Source: AA29 sp041481445
Lineage (GTDB): Bacteria; Acidobacteriota; Vicinamibacteria; Fen-336
DNA: 64,000 nt
NCBI GenBank assembly: GCA_041481445.1
Contig: JBGPBV010000017.1
Coordinates: 1 to 64,000, forward strand
Direction: 5' to 3'
The notes under the pieces were generated by a model that was not told where the DNA came from, made no database searches, and was given only the letters and a program-made list of their open reading frames with translations. Each line of letters begins with the position of its first letter. The first letter of the stretch is position 1. The position numbers and the translations under genes are program-made. Shown here in pieces: positions 8,639-17,929 of the stretch.

Positions 8639-10051
8639 GTGAGGGCGCGGGTGGCGGTCTTCAGCGGGTCCAACCTGAAGAAGAACCTCCACGCCGGGGA
8701 CGCGGACGGTCTGGAGTACGCGTTCTTCCCGGCCACTCCCGCCTCCGTCCGGCGCCTGCCCGGGGAGTCCTTCGAGGGGGCGCTGATCGAGCTGGGCCCG
8801 GAGAGCTCGCCCGCGGCCCTCAAGGCCATCCGGCGCTCCCTTCCCCACACGCCGGTGGGCAGCGTGTCGCTGCGCTCGGACGCGGAGATCCTGGTGCGCT
8901 CGCGCGAGCTGGGCTACGACTTCCACCTCGGCTCCTGGCGCGCGGGCGATCCGCCGGCGCGAGAGGTGCTGGCGCACTTCCAGGCCGCGCGGATGCGCGA
9001 GGGCCACCTGCGCCGGGCCAGCGACACCCAGGGGCGCCTGCGCACCACCACCCGCCGGCTGGCCATCCTCACCGACATCGTGAAGACGGCCAACTCCATC
9101 CTGGAGCCGCGCAAGATCATCGAGCTCATCATGGCCAAGGTGCAGGAGCTGATCCCCTCCGAGGCTTGGTCGATCCTGATGCTCGACGAGGAGAAGCAGG
9201 AGCTCACCTTCGAGCTGGCCCTGGGCGAGAAGGGCAAGGACGTGGCCGTCTTCCGGGTCAAGGTGGGGGAGGGGATCGCGGGCTGGGTGGCGCAGACGGG
9301 TCAGCCCACCATCGTCAACGACACCTCCAGGGACCCGCGCTTCGCGCGGCGGTTCGACGCCTCCACCCAGTTCCAGACCCGGTCCGTGCTCTGCGCCCCC
9401 CTCATCTCCCGCGGCCGCACCATCGGGGTGGTGCAAGTCATCAACAAGCGGGGCGGGAAGTTCACGCAAGGGGACCTCGAGCTGCTGCTCACGCTGGTCG
9501 AGCCCTGCGCGATCTCGCTCGAGAACGCGATCCTCTTCCAGCGCACCGAGCAGCTCACCATCACCGACGACCTGACGCGCCTGTTCAACTCCCGCTACCT
9601 GAACCTCTACATCGGGCGCGAGATCAAGCGCTGCAAGCGCCACGGCATCCCGCTCTCCGTGATCTTCCTGGACCTCGACGGCTTCAAGAGCGTCAACGAC
9701 GCCCACGGCCACCTGGCCGGCTCGCGCACCCTCACCGAGGTCGGCCGCATCCTGGTGGAGGCGGTGCGCGAGAGCGACATCCTGGCCCGCTACGGCGGCG
9801 ACGAGTTCGTGGTGGTGCTGCCGGAGACCCCGCCTTCGGGCGCGCTCGTCATCGCCGAGCGCATCCGCAAGGCTATCGAGAGCCACGTCTTCCTGAGGGA
9901 TGCCGGGCTCGAAGCGCGCATTTCCGCGAGCTTCGGCATCGCCTCTTATCCCGACCACGCGCTCACTCCGGAAGGGCTGATACAGAAGGCCGACCAGGCC
10001 ATGTATCGCGTCAAGGAGCGAGACAAGAACGGCATCGAGGTGGCAGTCTAG
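8639..10051 (+). CDS. GAF-GGDEF diguanylate cyclase
   Basis: A 470-aa predicted c-di-GMP synthase. Residues 1-115 look like a degenerate receiver-like domain lacking an obvious phosphoacceptor context. A GAF domain spans about 140-300, and a GGDEF domain runs from DDLTRLFNSRYL to the end. The active site GGDEF is intact at 386-390. The product-inhibition site RESD (377-380) lies five residues upstream, so feedback control is likely. The GTG start lies 1 nt after the FecR-gene stop. The mre operon follows within 45 nt, so c-di-GMP and cell-shape genes may be coexpressed (inference). Confidence 0.93.
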   Translation: MRARVAVFSGSNLKKNLHAGDADGLEYAFFPATPASVRRLPGESFEGALIELGPESSPAALKAIRRSLPHTPVGSVSLRSDAEILVRSRELGYDFHLGSWRAGDPPAREVLAHFQAARMREGHLRRASDTQGRLRTTTRRLAILTDIVKTANSILEPRKIIELIMAKVQELIPSEAWSILMLDEEKQELTFELALGEKGKDVAVFRVKVGEGIAGWVAQTGQPTIVNDTSRDPRFARRFDASTQFQTRSVLCAPLISRGRTIGVVQVINKRGGKFTQGDLELLLTLVEPCAISLENAILFQRTEQLTITDDLTRLFNSRYLNLYIGREIKRCKRHGIPLSVIFLDLDGFKSVNDAHGHLAGSRTLTEVGRILVEAVRESDILARYGGDEFVVVLPETPPSGALVIAERIRKAIESHVFLRDAGLEARISASFGIASYPDHALTPEGLIQKADQAMYRVKERDKNGIEVAV

Positions 10052-10095
10052 CTGCGTCGCTGCATCGCTCTCATGACTACGTAGGAGACCCGCTC

Positions 10096-11127
10096 TTGAA
10101 CCTCCGCTCGATCACCAACCTGAGCTTCCTGTCCAACGACCTCGCCATCGACCTCGGCACCGCCAACACCCTCGTCTACGCCAAGAACAAGGGCATCGTC
10201 GTCTCCGAGCCGTCCATCGTGGCCGTCAACAAGGTCACGGGCAAGGTGGAGGCGGTGGGCAGGGACGCCAAGGAGATGCTCGGCCGCACCCCCGGCAACA
10301 TCGTGGCCATCCGTCCCATGAAGGACGGCGTGATCGCCGACTTCGAGATCACGGAGAAGATGCTGTCGCACTTCATCCGCAAGGCCCACAACCGCAACAC
10401 CATGGTGCGCCCGCGCATCATCATCGGCATCCCTTCCGAGGTGACGCAGGTGGAGAAGCGGGCGGTGAAGGACTCCGCCCTCAAGGCCAAGGCCTCCGAG
10501 GTCTACCTCGTCGACCAGGCCATGGCCGCCGCCATCGGGGCCGGCCTGCCCATCACGGAGCCGAGCGGCAACATGGTGGTGGACATCGGGGGCGGCACCA
10601 CCGACATCGCGGTGATCTCGCTGGCCGGGATCGTCTACTCGAAGTCGGTGCGGGTGGCCGGCAACGAGATGGACGAGTCGGTCATCCAGTACATCAAGAA
10701 GAAGTACAACCTGCTCATCGGCGAGCGCACGGCCGAGCAGATCAAGCTGGAGATCGGCTCCGCCTTTCCCCTCGACGAGCCGATGACCATGGAGATCAAG
10801 GGCCGCGACCTCATCGAGGGCATCCCCAAGACCCTGACCATCACCGACGCCGAGATCCGGGAGGCCCTGGCCGAGCCCATCTCGATCATCGTGAACGCGG
10901 TGCGTGTGGCCCTGGAGCGCACGCCCCCCGAGCTCAGCGCCGACATCGTGGACCGCGGCATCGTGCTCACCGGCGGCGGGTCCCTGCTCAAGAACCTCGA
11001 CAAGCTCCTGCGCGAGGAGACCTCCCTGCCCGTGTCCGTGGCCGAGGACCCGCTCAGCTCGGTCGTGCTCGGCACCGGCAAGATGCTTTCCGACTTCGAC
11101 CTGCTCCGCAAGATCAGCCTTGACTAG
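10096..11127 (+). CDS. mreB: Rod-shape-determining protein MreB
   Basis: An actin-like ATPase that forms membrane-bound filaments guiding cell-wall elongation. The 343-aa product contains the phosphate-1 loop DLGTANTLVY, phosphate-2 VVDIGGGTTDIAVIS and the adenosine loop GIVLTGGGSLLKNLD. No ATG fits. The TTG at 10096 follows a TAGGAG ribosome site by about 8 nt and gives the expected N-terminus (MNLRSITNLSFLSNDLAIDL), so I take it as the start. It heads mreB-mreC-mreD-mrdA-rodA, the classic elongasome order. Confidence 0.97.
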   Translation: MNLRSITNLSFLSNDLAIDLGTANTLVYAKNKGIVVSEPSIVAVNKVTGKVEAVGRDAKEMLGRTPGNIVAIRPMKDGVIADFEITEKMLSHFIRKAHNRNTMVRPRIIIGIPSEVTQVEKRAVKDSALKAKASEVYLVDQAMAAAIGAGLPITEPSGNMVVDIGGGTTDIAVISLAGIVYSKSVRVAGNEMDESVIQYIKKKYNLLIGERTAEQIKLEIGSAFPLDEPMTMEIKGRDLIEGIPKTLTITDAEIREALAEPISIIVNAVRVALERTPPELSADIVDRGIVLTGGGSLLKNLDKLLREETSLPVSVAEDPLSSVVLGTGKMLSDFDLLRKISLD

Positions 11128-11132
11128 CTGAG

Positions 11133-12059
11133 ATGGCGCGCGTCCTCGAGACCAAGCGCAGCCGCTTCCTGCTCGGCGGGCTCGTGCTCGCCCACCTCGT
11201 GGCGATCAGCCGGCAGGTGGACCGCGGGGGCGGCACCTCGCTGCTGGGCCAGACGGTGTTCGCGGTGCTCTCACCCTTCCAGCGCGTGGTGGGCGCGGGC
11301 CTGGGGGCGATGGTGGCCACCTGGTCCGGCTACGTGGACCTGCGCCACGTCTCCCGCGAGAACCAGGAGCTGCGCACACGCATGGCCACCCTGGAGATGG
11401 AGCTGCAGCGGCAACAGGACCGCTTGCGCGAGGCGGACCGCCTGCGCGAGATCGCCGACGTCAAGCCGACCCTCCCCTTCGAGACCCTGCTCGCCCAGGT
11501 CATCGCCACCGACGGCGTGCCCTGGTACCGCACGGTCACCCTGAACCGGGGGAAGGACGACGGCGTCTCCCTCAACTCGCCCGTGATCAGCACGACGGGA
11601 GTGGTGGGACGCGTGATGGCGGTCGGACCGAGGGCGGCCAAGGTGCAGCTCCTGCTCGACCACGAGAGCGGGCTGGGGGTGCGCATCGAGCGCAGCCGGA
11701 TCACGGCGGTGGTCTCCGGACAGGCCGGCTTCGCCGACCACGTCGGCAACCTGCTGGCCATGAAGTTCGTCCCCGTCCTCGCCGACGTGGCCGTGGGCGA
11801 CGTGGTCGTCACCTCCGGCCTCGACCGCATGTTCCCGAAGGGCCTCATGGTCGGCCGCGTGCAGTCGGTGAAGGCCACCGGGGGGCTGTTCAAGGACATC
11901 CTGGTCGCCCCCTCCGCGCACTTCGAGAGGCTCGAGGAGCTGATGGTGGTCCGCGCGCAGCCGGACGACCTCGTGCTCACCCAGGAGGTCCGGCCCCCGG
12001 AGCCGGCCGGGCCCGGCCCGCGTTCCACGACGAAGATCGGCAGTCCCGCCGCACGATGA
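11133..12059 (+). CDS. mreC: Rod-shape-determining protein MreC
   Basis: A bitopic membrane protein (308 aa) that links MreB filaments to periplasmic wall synthases. It has an N-terminal basic segment and membrane span (about 12-28) and a coiled coil (about 70-108, SRENQELRTRMATLEMELQ). The conserved beta domain holds VIATDGVPWYRTVTLNRG and SPVISTTGVVGRV. The proline-rich C-terminus is variable in the family. It starts 5 nt after mreB, and its stop overlaps the mreD ATG (ATGA). Confidence 0.95.
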   Translation: MARVLETKRSRFLLGGLVLAHLVAISRQVDRGGGTSLLGQTVFAVLSPFQRVVGAGLGAMVATWSGYVDLRHVSRENQELRTRMATLEMELQRQQDRLREADRLREIADVKPTLPFETLLAQVIATDGVPWYRTVTLNRGKDDGVSLNSPVISTTGVVGRVMAVGPRAAKVQLLLDHESGLGVRIERSRITAVVSGQAGFADHVGNLLAMKFVPVLADVAVGDVVVTSGLDRMFPKGLMVGRVQSVKATGGLFKDILVAPSAHFERLEELMVVRAQPDDLVLTQEVRPPEPAGPGPRSTTKIGSPAAR

Positions 12060-12544
12060 GGGTGTTCTGGACCGCCCTCGCCATCCTGATCGCCCTGCTC
12101 GTCCAGACCGCGCTGGGCCGCCTGCTCCCCATGCAGGCCCGCGTGTTCGACCCCTTCCTGCTGGTTGTGGTCTACTGTGGGCTGACCGGCGGTGAGACCC
12201 ACGCCATGCTGGCGGGGGCGGCCGCGGGCTGGGTGCAGGACGTCCACTTCGGCGGCCGCATCCTGGGCCTCAGCGGGTTGACCAAGGTGCTGGTGGGCTT
12301 CGCGGTGGGCGTCGGCTCCACGCGCTTCCATCTCGGGGAGCCCGCCGCCCGCCTGCTCGTGCTGATGGTGGCCACGGTGGCGGACGCCCTGCTCTTCGGC
12401 CAGCTCGCGCAGGTCTTCGACGTCCAGGCCTATTCGCTGAGCCCGCTGGGGCTGGCGGCGCGGGCGGCGGTCAACGGGGCGGTGGGGATGGTGGTGTTCG
12501 AGACGGTGGACCGGCAGATCAAGCGCTGGGCGCCCCGCACGTGA
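12056..12544 (+). CDS. mreD: Rod-shape-determining protein MreD
   Basis: A 162-aa integral membrane protein with about five hydrophobic segments, of the length usual for MreD. Sequence conservation in this family is low. The identification rests on the FDPFLLVVVYCGL and AGAAAGWVQDV segments and on its place between mreC and mrdA. It starts inside the mreC stop (ATGA) and ends inside the mrdA start (GTGA). Confidence 0.92.
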   Translation: MRVFWTALAILIALLVQTALGRLLPMQARVFDPFLLVVVYCGLTGGETHAMLAGAAAGWVQDVHFGGRILGLSGLTKVLVGFAVGVGSTRFHLGEPAARLLVLMVATVADALLFGQLAQVFDVQAYSLSPLGLAARAAVNGAVGMVVFETVDRQIKRWAPRT

Positions 12545-14421
12545 GGATCTACGAGGACCTGCGCACGGTGCAGCGGCGCGTGGGCGTCGTGCAGGCGGTG
12601 GTGGCGCTGGCCGTGGCCCTCCTCGTCGTCTACTTCTGGCACCTGCAGGTCATCCGCGGCAAGTACTTCCGCGAGCTGGCCGAGAACAACCGCATCCGCG
12701 CCGTGGCCATCCCCGCCCCGCGCGGGCCCCTCTTCGACCGCAAGGGGCGCATCCTGGCCGAGAACCGCTCCTCCTTCAACGTGGTGGTGACCACCGAGCG
12801 CAAGGACGACCTGGGGGGCGCCCTCCAGCGCCTGTCCCGGCTCATCGCCTTCGATCCGGCGGAGGTGCGGGAGCGGCTCAACACGCAGGGGCCGCGGTTC
12901 CGGTCGGTGGTGGTGAAGGCGGACGCCAGCGACCAGGACGTGGCCACCATCGAGGCGCGCCGGCTGGAGGAGCCGGAGGCCAGCGTGGACGTGGTGCCGC
13001 TGCGCTCCTATCCGCTCGGGATGGGCCTGGCCCATTCGCTCGGGTACGTGGGAGAGATCTCGGACCGCCAGGTCGAGTCGGGAGCCTTCCCGGGCCTGGA
13101 GCCGGGCAGCACGGTGGGCCAGGCGGGGGTGGAGCTCCAGTACAACAACGAGCTCATGGGCCGCGACGGCCTGCGCCGCATCGTGGTGAACAGCCGAGGG
13201 GTGGAGGTCACGGAGGCGCAGCGTGTCGCTCCCGTCGACGGTCCCCCCGCCACCCTCACCATCGACCTCGACCTGCAGGCGGCGGTGATGGAGGCCATGG
13301 CCGGCAAGTCGGGCAGCGTGGTCGCGCTCGACCCCAGCAACGGAGAGGTCCTGGCCTACCTCTCGACGCCCGCCTTCGATCCCAACTCGTTCTCGGCCGG
13401 CATCAAGTCCGCGGAGTGGGCCGACCTGCTCAAGGACCCCGAGAAGCCGCTCCTCAACCGGCCCATCCAGGGCGGCTACGCCCCCGGCTCCACCTTCAAG
13501 ATCCTCGACGCGCTGGCCGCGCTGCAGGAGCGCGTCATCACCCCGCAGACGCGCTTCCACTGCCCGGGGTACCTCTCCGTCTACAACACGGTGTTCCGCT
13601 GCCACAAGGAATCGGGCCACGGCACGGTGGACATGACCCAGGCCATCGCGCTCAGCTGCAACGTCTACTTCTACAACGTGGGCATGCGCCTCGAGATCGA
13701 GCGGCTGAGCAAGTACGCGCACATGCTCGGCCTCGCCCAGCTCACCGGGATCGACCTCCCCCACGAGATCCCCGGCGTCTTCCAGGACCCGGAGTGGAAG
13801 ATGCGCACGCAGAAGGCGCGTTGGTTCCCGGCGGAGACGGTTTCCGTGGCCATCGGCCAGGCGATGTCGGTGACGCCGCTGCAGCTCCTGCGGGTGGCGG
13901 CGGCGGTGGCCAACGGCGGCCGCCTGGTCACTCCGCACCTCACGAGGGAGGTGGGGGGGCGGACGGTGGCGGCGCCCGCGCCGAGGGACCTCGGCTTCCG
14001 GCCGGACGTGATCGCGGCGGTGCGCGACGCCATGATCAGCGTGGTGAACGAGGGGACCGGCCAGCGCGCCAAGCTCGAGGGCGTGCTGGTGGCGGGGAAG
14101 ACGGGCTCGGCCCAGGTGGTGACGCATGCGCGCCTGGAGACGAACAAGAGCGCGCGCGAGTACCAGCCCCACGGCTGGTTCCTCTGCTTCGCCCCCGCCG
14201 ACCATCCCAAGCTGGCGATGGTGGTGATGGTCGAGCACGGCACCGCGGGAGGCACGTCGGCGGCGCCGGTGGCCGGCCAGATCCTCGCCCGCTACTTCGG
14301 CGTGCCCGCCATCGGGCCGGGCATGAACCCGCCCCCGGACAACCCGCCGGTGGAGCCCTCGCCCCAGCCCCTGCGCGCGCAGGGCGCGCACGAGGCGCCG
14401 GCCGTCGCCCAGCAGGACTAG
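12541..14421 (+). CDS. mrdA: Penicillin-binding protein 2 (elongation transpeptidase)
   Basis: The cell-wall transpeptidase of the elongasome. The 626-aa protein has an N-terminal membrane span (about 18-35), a PBP dimerisation domain containing APRGPLFDRKGRILAEN, and a transpeptidase domain. All three catalytic motifs are intact: S317-TFK, S372-C-N and K520-TGSA. A proline-rich tail follows. The GTG start overlaps the mreD stop by 4 nt. RodA, its glycosyltransferase partner, is encoded next. Confidence 0.97.
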   Translation: MRIYEDLRTVQRRVGVVQAVVALAVALLVVYFWHLQVIRGKYFRELAENNRIRAVAIPAPRGPLFDRKGRILAENRSSFNVVVTTERKDDLGGALQRLSRLIAFDPAEVRERLNTQGPRFRSVVVKADASDQDVATIEARRLEEPEASVDVVPLRSYPLGMGLAHSLGYVGEISDRQVESGAFPGLEPGSTVGQAGVELQYNNELMGRDGLRRIVVNSRGVEVTEAQRVAPVDGPPATLTIDLDLQAAVMEAMAGKSGSVVALDPSNGEVLAYLSTPAFDPNSFSAGIKSAEWADLLKDPEKPLLNRPIQGGYAPGSTFKILDALAALQERVITPQTRFHCPGYLSVYNTVFRCHKESGHGTVDMTQAIALSCNVYFYNVGMRLEIERLSKYAHMLGLAQLTGIDLPHEIPGVFQDPEWKMRTQKARWFPAETVSVAIGQAMSVTPLQLLRVAAAVANGGRLVTPHLTREVGGRTVAAPAPRDLGFRPDVIAAVRDAMISVVNEGTGQRAKLEGVLVAGKTGSAQVVTHARLETNKSAREYQPHGWFLCFAPADHPKLAMVVMVEHGTAGGTSAAPVAGQILARYFGVPAIGPGMNPPPDNPPVEPSPQPLRAQGAHEAPAVAQQD

Positions 14422-14431
14422 GCAGCGAATC

Positions 14432-15529
14432 ATGGCCATCGACCGGCGACTGCTCTTCAACATCGACTGGGGGTTCCTGGCCGCCGCCCTCATCCTCCTG
14501 GGCATCGGGGTGGCCACCATCCTGTCCGCCACCTTCGCCGGACGGAACCACGGCCTCGAGATCAAGCAGCTCTACGCCATCGCCCTCGGCCTGGTCGGGA
14601 TGCTGGTCATCGTCTCCCTCGACTACCGCCGCCTGGTGGATCGCGCCCCCGTCCTCTACCTGGCCGCGCTGGCCGTGCTCGTCTACGTGCTCGTGCTCGG
14701 CCCCCGGATCGCGAACACCCGGCGGTGGTTCATGGGGCCGGGCGGGTTCCAGGTCCAGCCCAGCGAGTTCGCCAAGCTGGTGGCCGCCCTGCTGGTGGCC
14801 AAGCTGTTCGCGGAGGCCAAGAAGGAGACCCTCGGCCTGTTCGACATCCTGGTGCCGGGAGCGGCGGTGGGGGTGCTGGTGGTGCTGATCGCGGCGGAGC
14901 CGGACCTGGGCACGGCCTTCACCCTGGTGCCGCTGTTCCTGACCGTCGGCTTCCTGGCCGGCCTGCGCGTGCGCGCCATCCTCGGCGTGTTCCTGGTCAT
15001 GCTGATGGTGGGGAGCCTGGGCTGGATGTTCGTCCTCAAGGACTATCAGAAATCGCGCATCTATACCTTCCTCGATCCCAACCTCGACCCCCGCGGCGCC
15101 GGCTATCAAAAGATCCAGTCGGAGATCGCGGTCGGCTCGGGAGGAGTGGTGGGCAAGGGGTACAAGAACGGCACCCAGGCCCAGCTCGGCTACCTGCCCG
15201 CGCGCCACACCGACTTCATCTTCTCCGTGCTGGCGGAGGAGAACGGCTTCGTGGGCGTGGTGGCGGTGCTCGGCCTCTACATGTTCATCCTCTGGCGCGC
15301 GTTCGAGACGGCGCAGATGGCGCGCGACCGCGTGGGCGCGTTCCTGGCCGCGGGCATCGCCGCCATCTTCTCGTTCCAGGTCGTATACAATGTCGCCATG
15401 GTGGCCGGTCTGGTCCCCGTGAAGGGACTGCCGCTGCCGCTCATGAGCTACGGGGGATCCTCCGTGCTCTCCTCTCTCTTCGCCGTCGGCCTCATCCTCA
15501 ACGTGCGGATGCGACGATTCGCCAATTGA
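14432..15529 (+). CDS. rodA: Peptidoglycan glycosyltransferase RodA
   Basis: A SEDS-family membrane glycosyltransferase (365 aa, about ten membrane segments) that polymerises lipid II during elongation. Family motifs are present: NTRRWF in the first half, FQVQPSEFAKL, AEPDLGTAF containing the essential Asp, GYLPARHTDFIFSVLAEE and the C-terminal KGLPLPLMSYGGSS. It follows mrdA by 10 nt and closes the elongasome set. The ribosome site is weak, so coupling to mrdA is possible. Confidence 0.97.
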   Translation: MAIDRRLLFNIDWGFLAAALILLGIGVATILSATFAGRNHGLEIKQLYAIALGLVGMLVIVSLDYRRLVDRAPVLYLAALAVLVYVLVLGPRIANTRRWFMGPGGFQVQPSEFAKLVAALLVAKLFAEAKKETLGLFDILVPGAAVGVLVVLIAAEPDLGTAFTLVPLFLTVGFLAGLRVRAILGVFLVMLMVGSLGWMFVLKDYQKSRIYTFLDPNLDPRGAGYQKIQSEIAVGSGGVVGKGYKNGTQAQLGYLPARHTDFIFSVLAEENGFVGVVAVLGLYMFILWRAFETAQMARDRVGAFLAAGIAAIFSFQVVYNVAMVAGLVPVKGLPLPLMSYGGSSVLSSLFAVGLILNVRMRRFAN

Positions 15530-15713
15530 TACCCTTCTCCCTTGCCTGATACCCGTTTTCCCAAACGAGAGCCTTTCCTCCACGACCCCGCCCGCCATCG
15601 GACCGGCGAGCCGCCCGGACCTCTCCGGCGTGGCCCCGGACCTCGCCGCCGGCACGCGCCGCCGGCGACGGCGGGACGGATGGGCAAGGGACGGCTCATG
15701 GAAGGGACCTTCC

Positions 15714-17255
15714 ATGACCAAAGACCTCATCGTGAGCAGCGCCCCCCAGGAGACCAAGGTGGCCCTCCTGGACGACGGCGTGGTGTCCGAGATCTTCATC
15801 GAGCGCGAGGCTCACCGCGGGATCGTCGGAAACCTCTATAAGGGGAAGGTGACCCGGGTCCTGCCCGGGATGCAGTCGTCCTTCGTGGACATCGGCCAGG
15901 AGCGCGACGCGTTCCTCTACGTGGCCGACGTCATCGAGGAGCTCGACGAGAACCTCCTCACGCCCGAGGAGACGGGACGAGCGGCCCCCGCCGCCCCCCC
16001 CGGCCCCGCCGCCGCCGGCGGGGACACCCCCGCCAGCAACCATCGCAACGCGGCCATCGAGGAGATGCTCGAGCCCGGCCAGGAGGTCCTGGTCCAGGTG
16101 GTCAAGGAGCCGCTCGGGCAGAAGGGGGCGCGCATCACGTCGCACGTCTCCCTCCCCGGCCGCTACCTCGTGTTCATGCCCACCGTCGAGCACGTGGGCG
16201 TCTCGCGCAAGATCACGGACGACGACGAGCGGCGGAGGCTGAAGACGCTCCTCAAGGAGCTGCGCCAGCAGCGCGGCGGGGGCGGGCTCATCGCGCGCAC
16301 GGTGGGCGCCGGCCACAGCCGCGAGGACTTCGAGCGCGACATGCGGTTCCTCTCCCGTACCTGGGACGAGGTGCGCGCGCAGTCCTCGCGCCAAGCCGCT
16401 CCCGCCCTCCTGCACCGGGAGCTGAGCCTGGTGCAGCGGCTGCTGCGCGACATCCTCTCCGACGACATCGCCCACATCCGCCTGGACAGCGAGAAGGAGT
16501 TCCAGCGCACCCTCGACATGGTGAACGTGCTCCAGCCCGAGCTCGCGCCGCGCGTCCGCCTCTACAGCGGGCCCCAGGCCATCCTGGAGGAGTACGGCGT
16601 CACCGGCGAGCTCGAGCGCGCCCTGCGCTCGAAGGTATGGCTCGACTCCGGCGGCTACATCGTGATCAACCAGACGGAGGCCCTGGTCGCCATCGACGTC
16701 AACACCGGCCGCTACACCGGGAAGAAGACGCTGGAGGACACCATCCTCAAGACGAACCTGGAGGCGGTGAAGGAGCTGGTGCGGCAGATCCGGCTGCGCG
16801 ACCTGGGCGGCATCATCGTGGTCGACTTCATCGACATGGAGCAGCGGAAGAGCCGGCAGAAGGTGATGGCCGGCCTCGAGCAGGAGCTGAAGAAGGACCG
16901 CTCGCCTTCGAAGCTGCTCTCCGTGAACGAATTCGGCCTCGTCATCCTGACCCGCAAGCGCGTGAAGCAGTCCCTGGAGCGCACGCTCTGCCAGCCCTGC
17001 CCCTACTGCTCGGGGAGCGGGATGGTGAAGAGCGTGGCCACCGTCTGCTCCGAGATCTACGACGAGGTGCGCAAGCTCGCCCCCCATCTCTCCGGCCACA
17101 CCGTCTCCCTGCGCGTCAACCCCGACGTGGCGCGCGCGCTGAAGGGGGAGGAGGCGCCCGTGCTCAAGGAGCTGTGCGCCGTGCTCGGCCACGAGGTCCA
17201 CGTCCACGGCGACCCCCTCCTCCATCAGGAGCAGTTCGACGTGGTGCCGCAGTGA
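15714..17255 (+). CDS. rng: Ribonuclease G
   Basis: Endoribonuclease of the RNase E/G family, acting on 5'-monophosphate RNA and in 16S rRNA maturation. The 513-aa protein has an S1-like domain near the N-terminus. The catalytic core has VAIDVNTGRYTGKK and GGIIVVDFIDM, whose Asp residues bind magnesium, and the CPYCSGSG zinc-link region follows. An Ala/Pro-rich insertion of about 30 residues (roughly 85-115) interrupts the S1 domain, as in many RNase G proteins. I start at the ATG after GAAGGGA; the longer upstream frame is arginine-rich and unlike the family. Confidence 0.95.
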   Translation: MTKDLIVSSAPQETKVALLDDGVVSEIFIEREAHRGIVGNLYKGKVTRVLPGMQSSFVDIGQERDAFLYVADVIEELDENLLTPEETGRAAPAAPPGPAAAGGDTPASNHRNAAIEEMLEPGQEVLVQVVKEPLGQKGARITSHVSLPGRYLVFMPTVEHVGVSRKITDDDERRRLKTLLKELRQQRGGGGLIARTVGAGHSREDFERDMRFLSRTWDEVRAQSSRQAAPALLHRELSLVQRLLRDILSDDIAHIRLDSEKEFQRTLDMVNVLQPELAPRVRLYSGPQAILEEYGVTGELERALRSKVWLDSGGYIVINQTEALVAIDVNTGRYTGKKTLEDTILKTNLEAVKELVRQIRLRDLGGIIVVDFIDMEQRKSRQKVMAGLEQELKKDRSPSKLLSVNEFGLVILTRKRVKQSLERTLCQPCPYCSGSGMVKSVATVCSEIYDEVRKLAPHLSGHTVSLRVNPDVARALKGEEAPVLKELCAVLGHEVHVHGDPLLHQEQFDVVPQ

Positions 17256-17905
17256 CCAAGGACCCGGCGGTGGAGGAGTACGTCTCCGCCATCGAGACCC
17301 ATCTGCGCGCACGGCGCGGCGTGGAGCACATCCTCTCCCCGCGCGACTTCGCCCTCGCCCGCTCCTGGTACCAGTCCGGCGTCCCGCTGGCCACCGTCCT
17401 CGTGGGCATGGACCGCGCCTTCGAGCAGAACACGAACGTCAGCTCGCTGGCCTTCTGCCGCCGGCGGGTGGAGGAGCTGGCGGCGGCGGCGGCCCCGCCC
17501 CAGAACCGTCCTTCCCCTCCCGCGGAGAGCGTGCCCCTGTCCGAGGTCGCCTCGCTGCTGACCTCCCTCCTCGAGCAGCTGGAGAAAGTGCGCCCCACCC
17601 CCGGCACCTCCTTCGACCCGCCCCTGGGCAAGATCCGCGAGGTGCAGGACCTGCTGGCCGTGGCCTCCCGCCCGAACTGGGAATACCTGCGCTCCAAGCT
17701 GCGCGAGATCGACGACGACGTCTCCGCGGCCGTCCTCGGCGCCTTCTCCGCGGAGCAGATCGAGGACTTCCGCGCGGAGGCCGCGCGCGCGATCGAGCGG
17801 CACCGCGGCCGGGTGGCGGACGAGGCCCTGGAGGACGCGAAGGTCCGGTTCACGCTGCAGAGGGCGCGCGAGAAGCTGGGGCTGCCCAGGGTCAGCCTGG
17901 TCTGA
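17252..17905 (+). CDS. Conserved-looking protein of unknown function coupled to rng
   Basis: A 217-aa soluble, helix-rich protein that I do not recognise. It starts with GTG inside the rng stop (GTGA), so its translation is coupled to RNase G. The N-terminal 60 residues (SPRDFALARSWYQSGVPLATVLVGMDRAFE) read like a helical winged-helix or helicase-loader-like fold. A low-complexity Ala/Pro linker and a helical C-terminus with many Arg and Glu follow. There is no signal peptide, membrane span or catalytic motif. The tight coupling suggests a job in RNA processing, but this is inference from position only. Confidence 0.8.
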   Translation: MTKDPAVEEYVSAIETHLRARRGVEHILSPRDFALARSWYQSGVPLATVLVGMDRAFEQNTNVSSLAFCRRRVEELAAAAAPPQNRPSPPAESVPLSEVASLLTSLLEQLEKVRPTPGTSFDPPLGKIREVQDLLAVASRPNWEYLRSKLREIDDDVSAAVLGAFSAEQIEDFRAEAARAIERHRGRVADEALEDAKVRFTLQRAREKLGLPRVSLV

Positions 17906-17914
17906 TCGGCGCCT

Positions 17915-17920
17915 TATACT
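17915..17920 (+). promoter_or_regulatory. -10 box very close to the DUF2231-gene start
   Basis: TATACT ends only 9 nt before the ATG at 17930. A promoter here would give an almost leaderless transcript. The -35 region (CAGCCT/TCTGAT) is poor. Confidence 0.35.
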
Positions 17921-17929
17921 GGGGCCACC

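Noticed and set aside
15530..15713. Possible terminator after rodA (CGTTT/AAACG)
   Set aside because: Only a 5-bp stem without a T-run; too weak to call.
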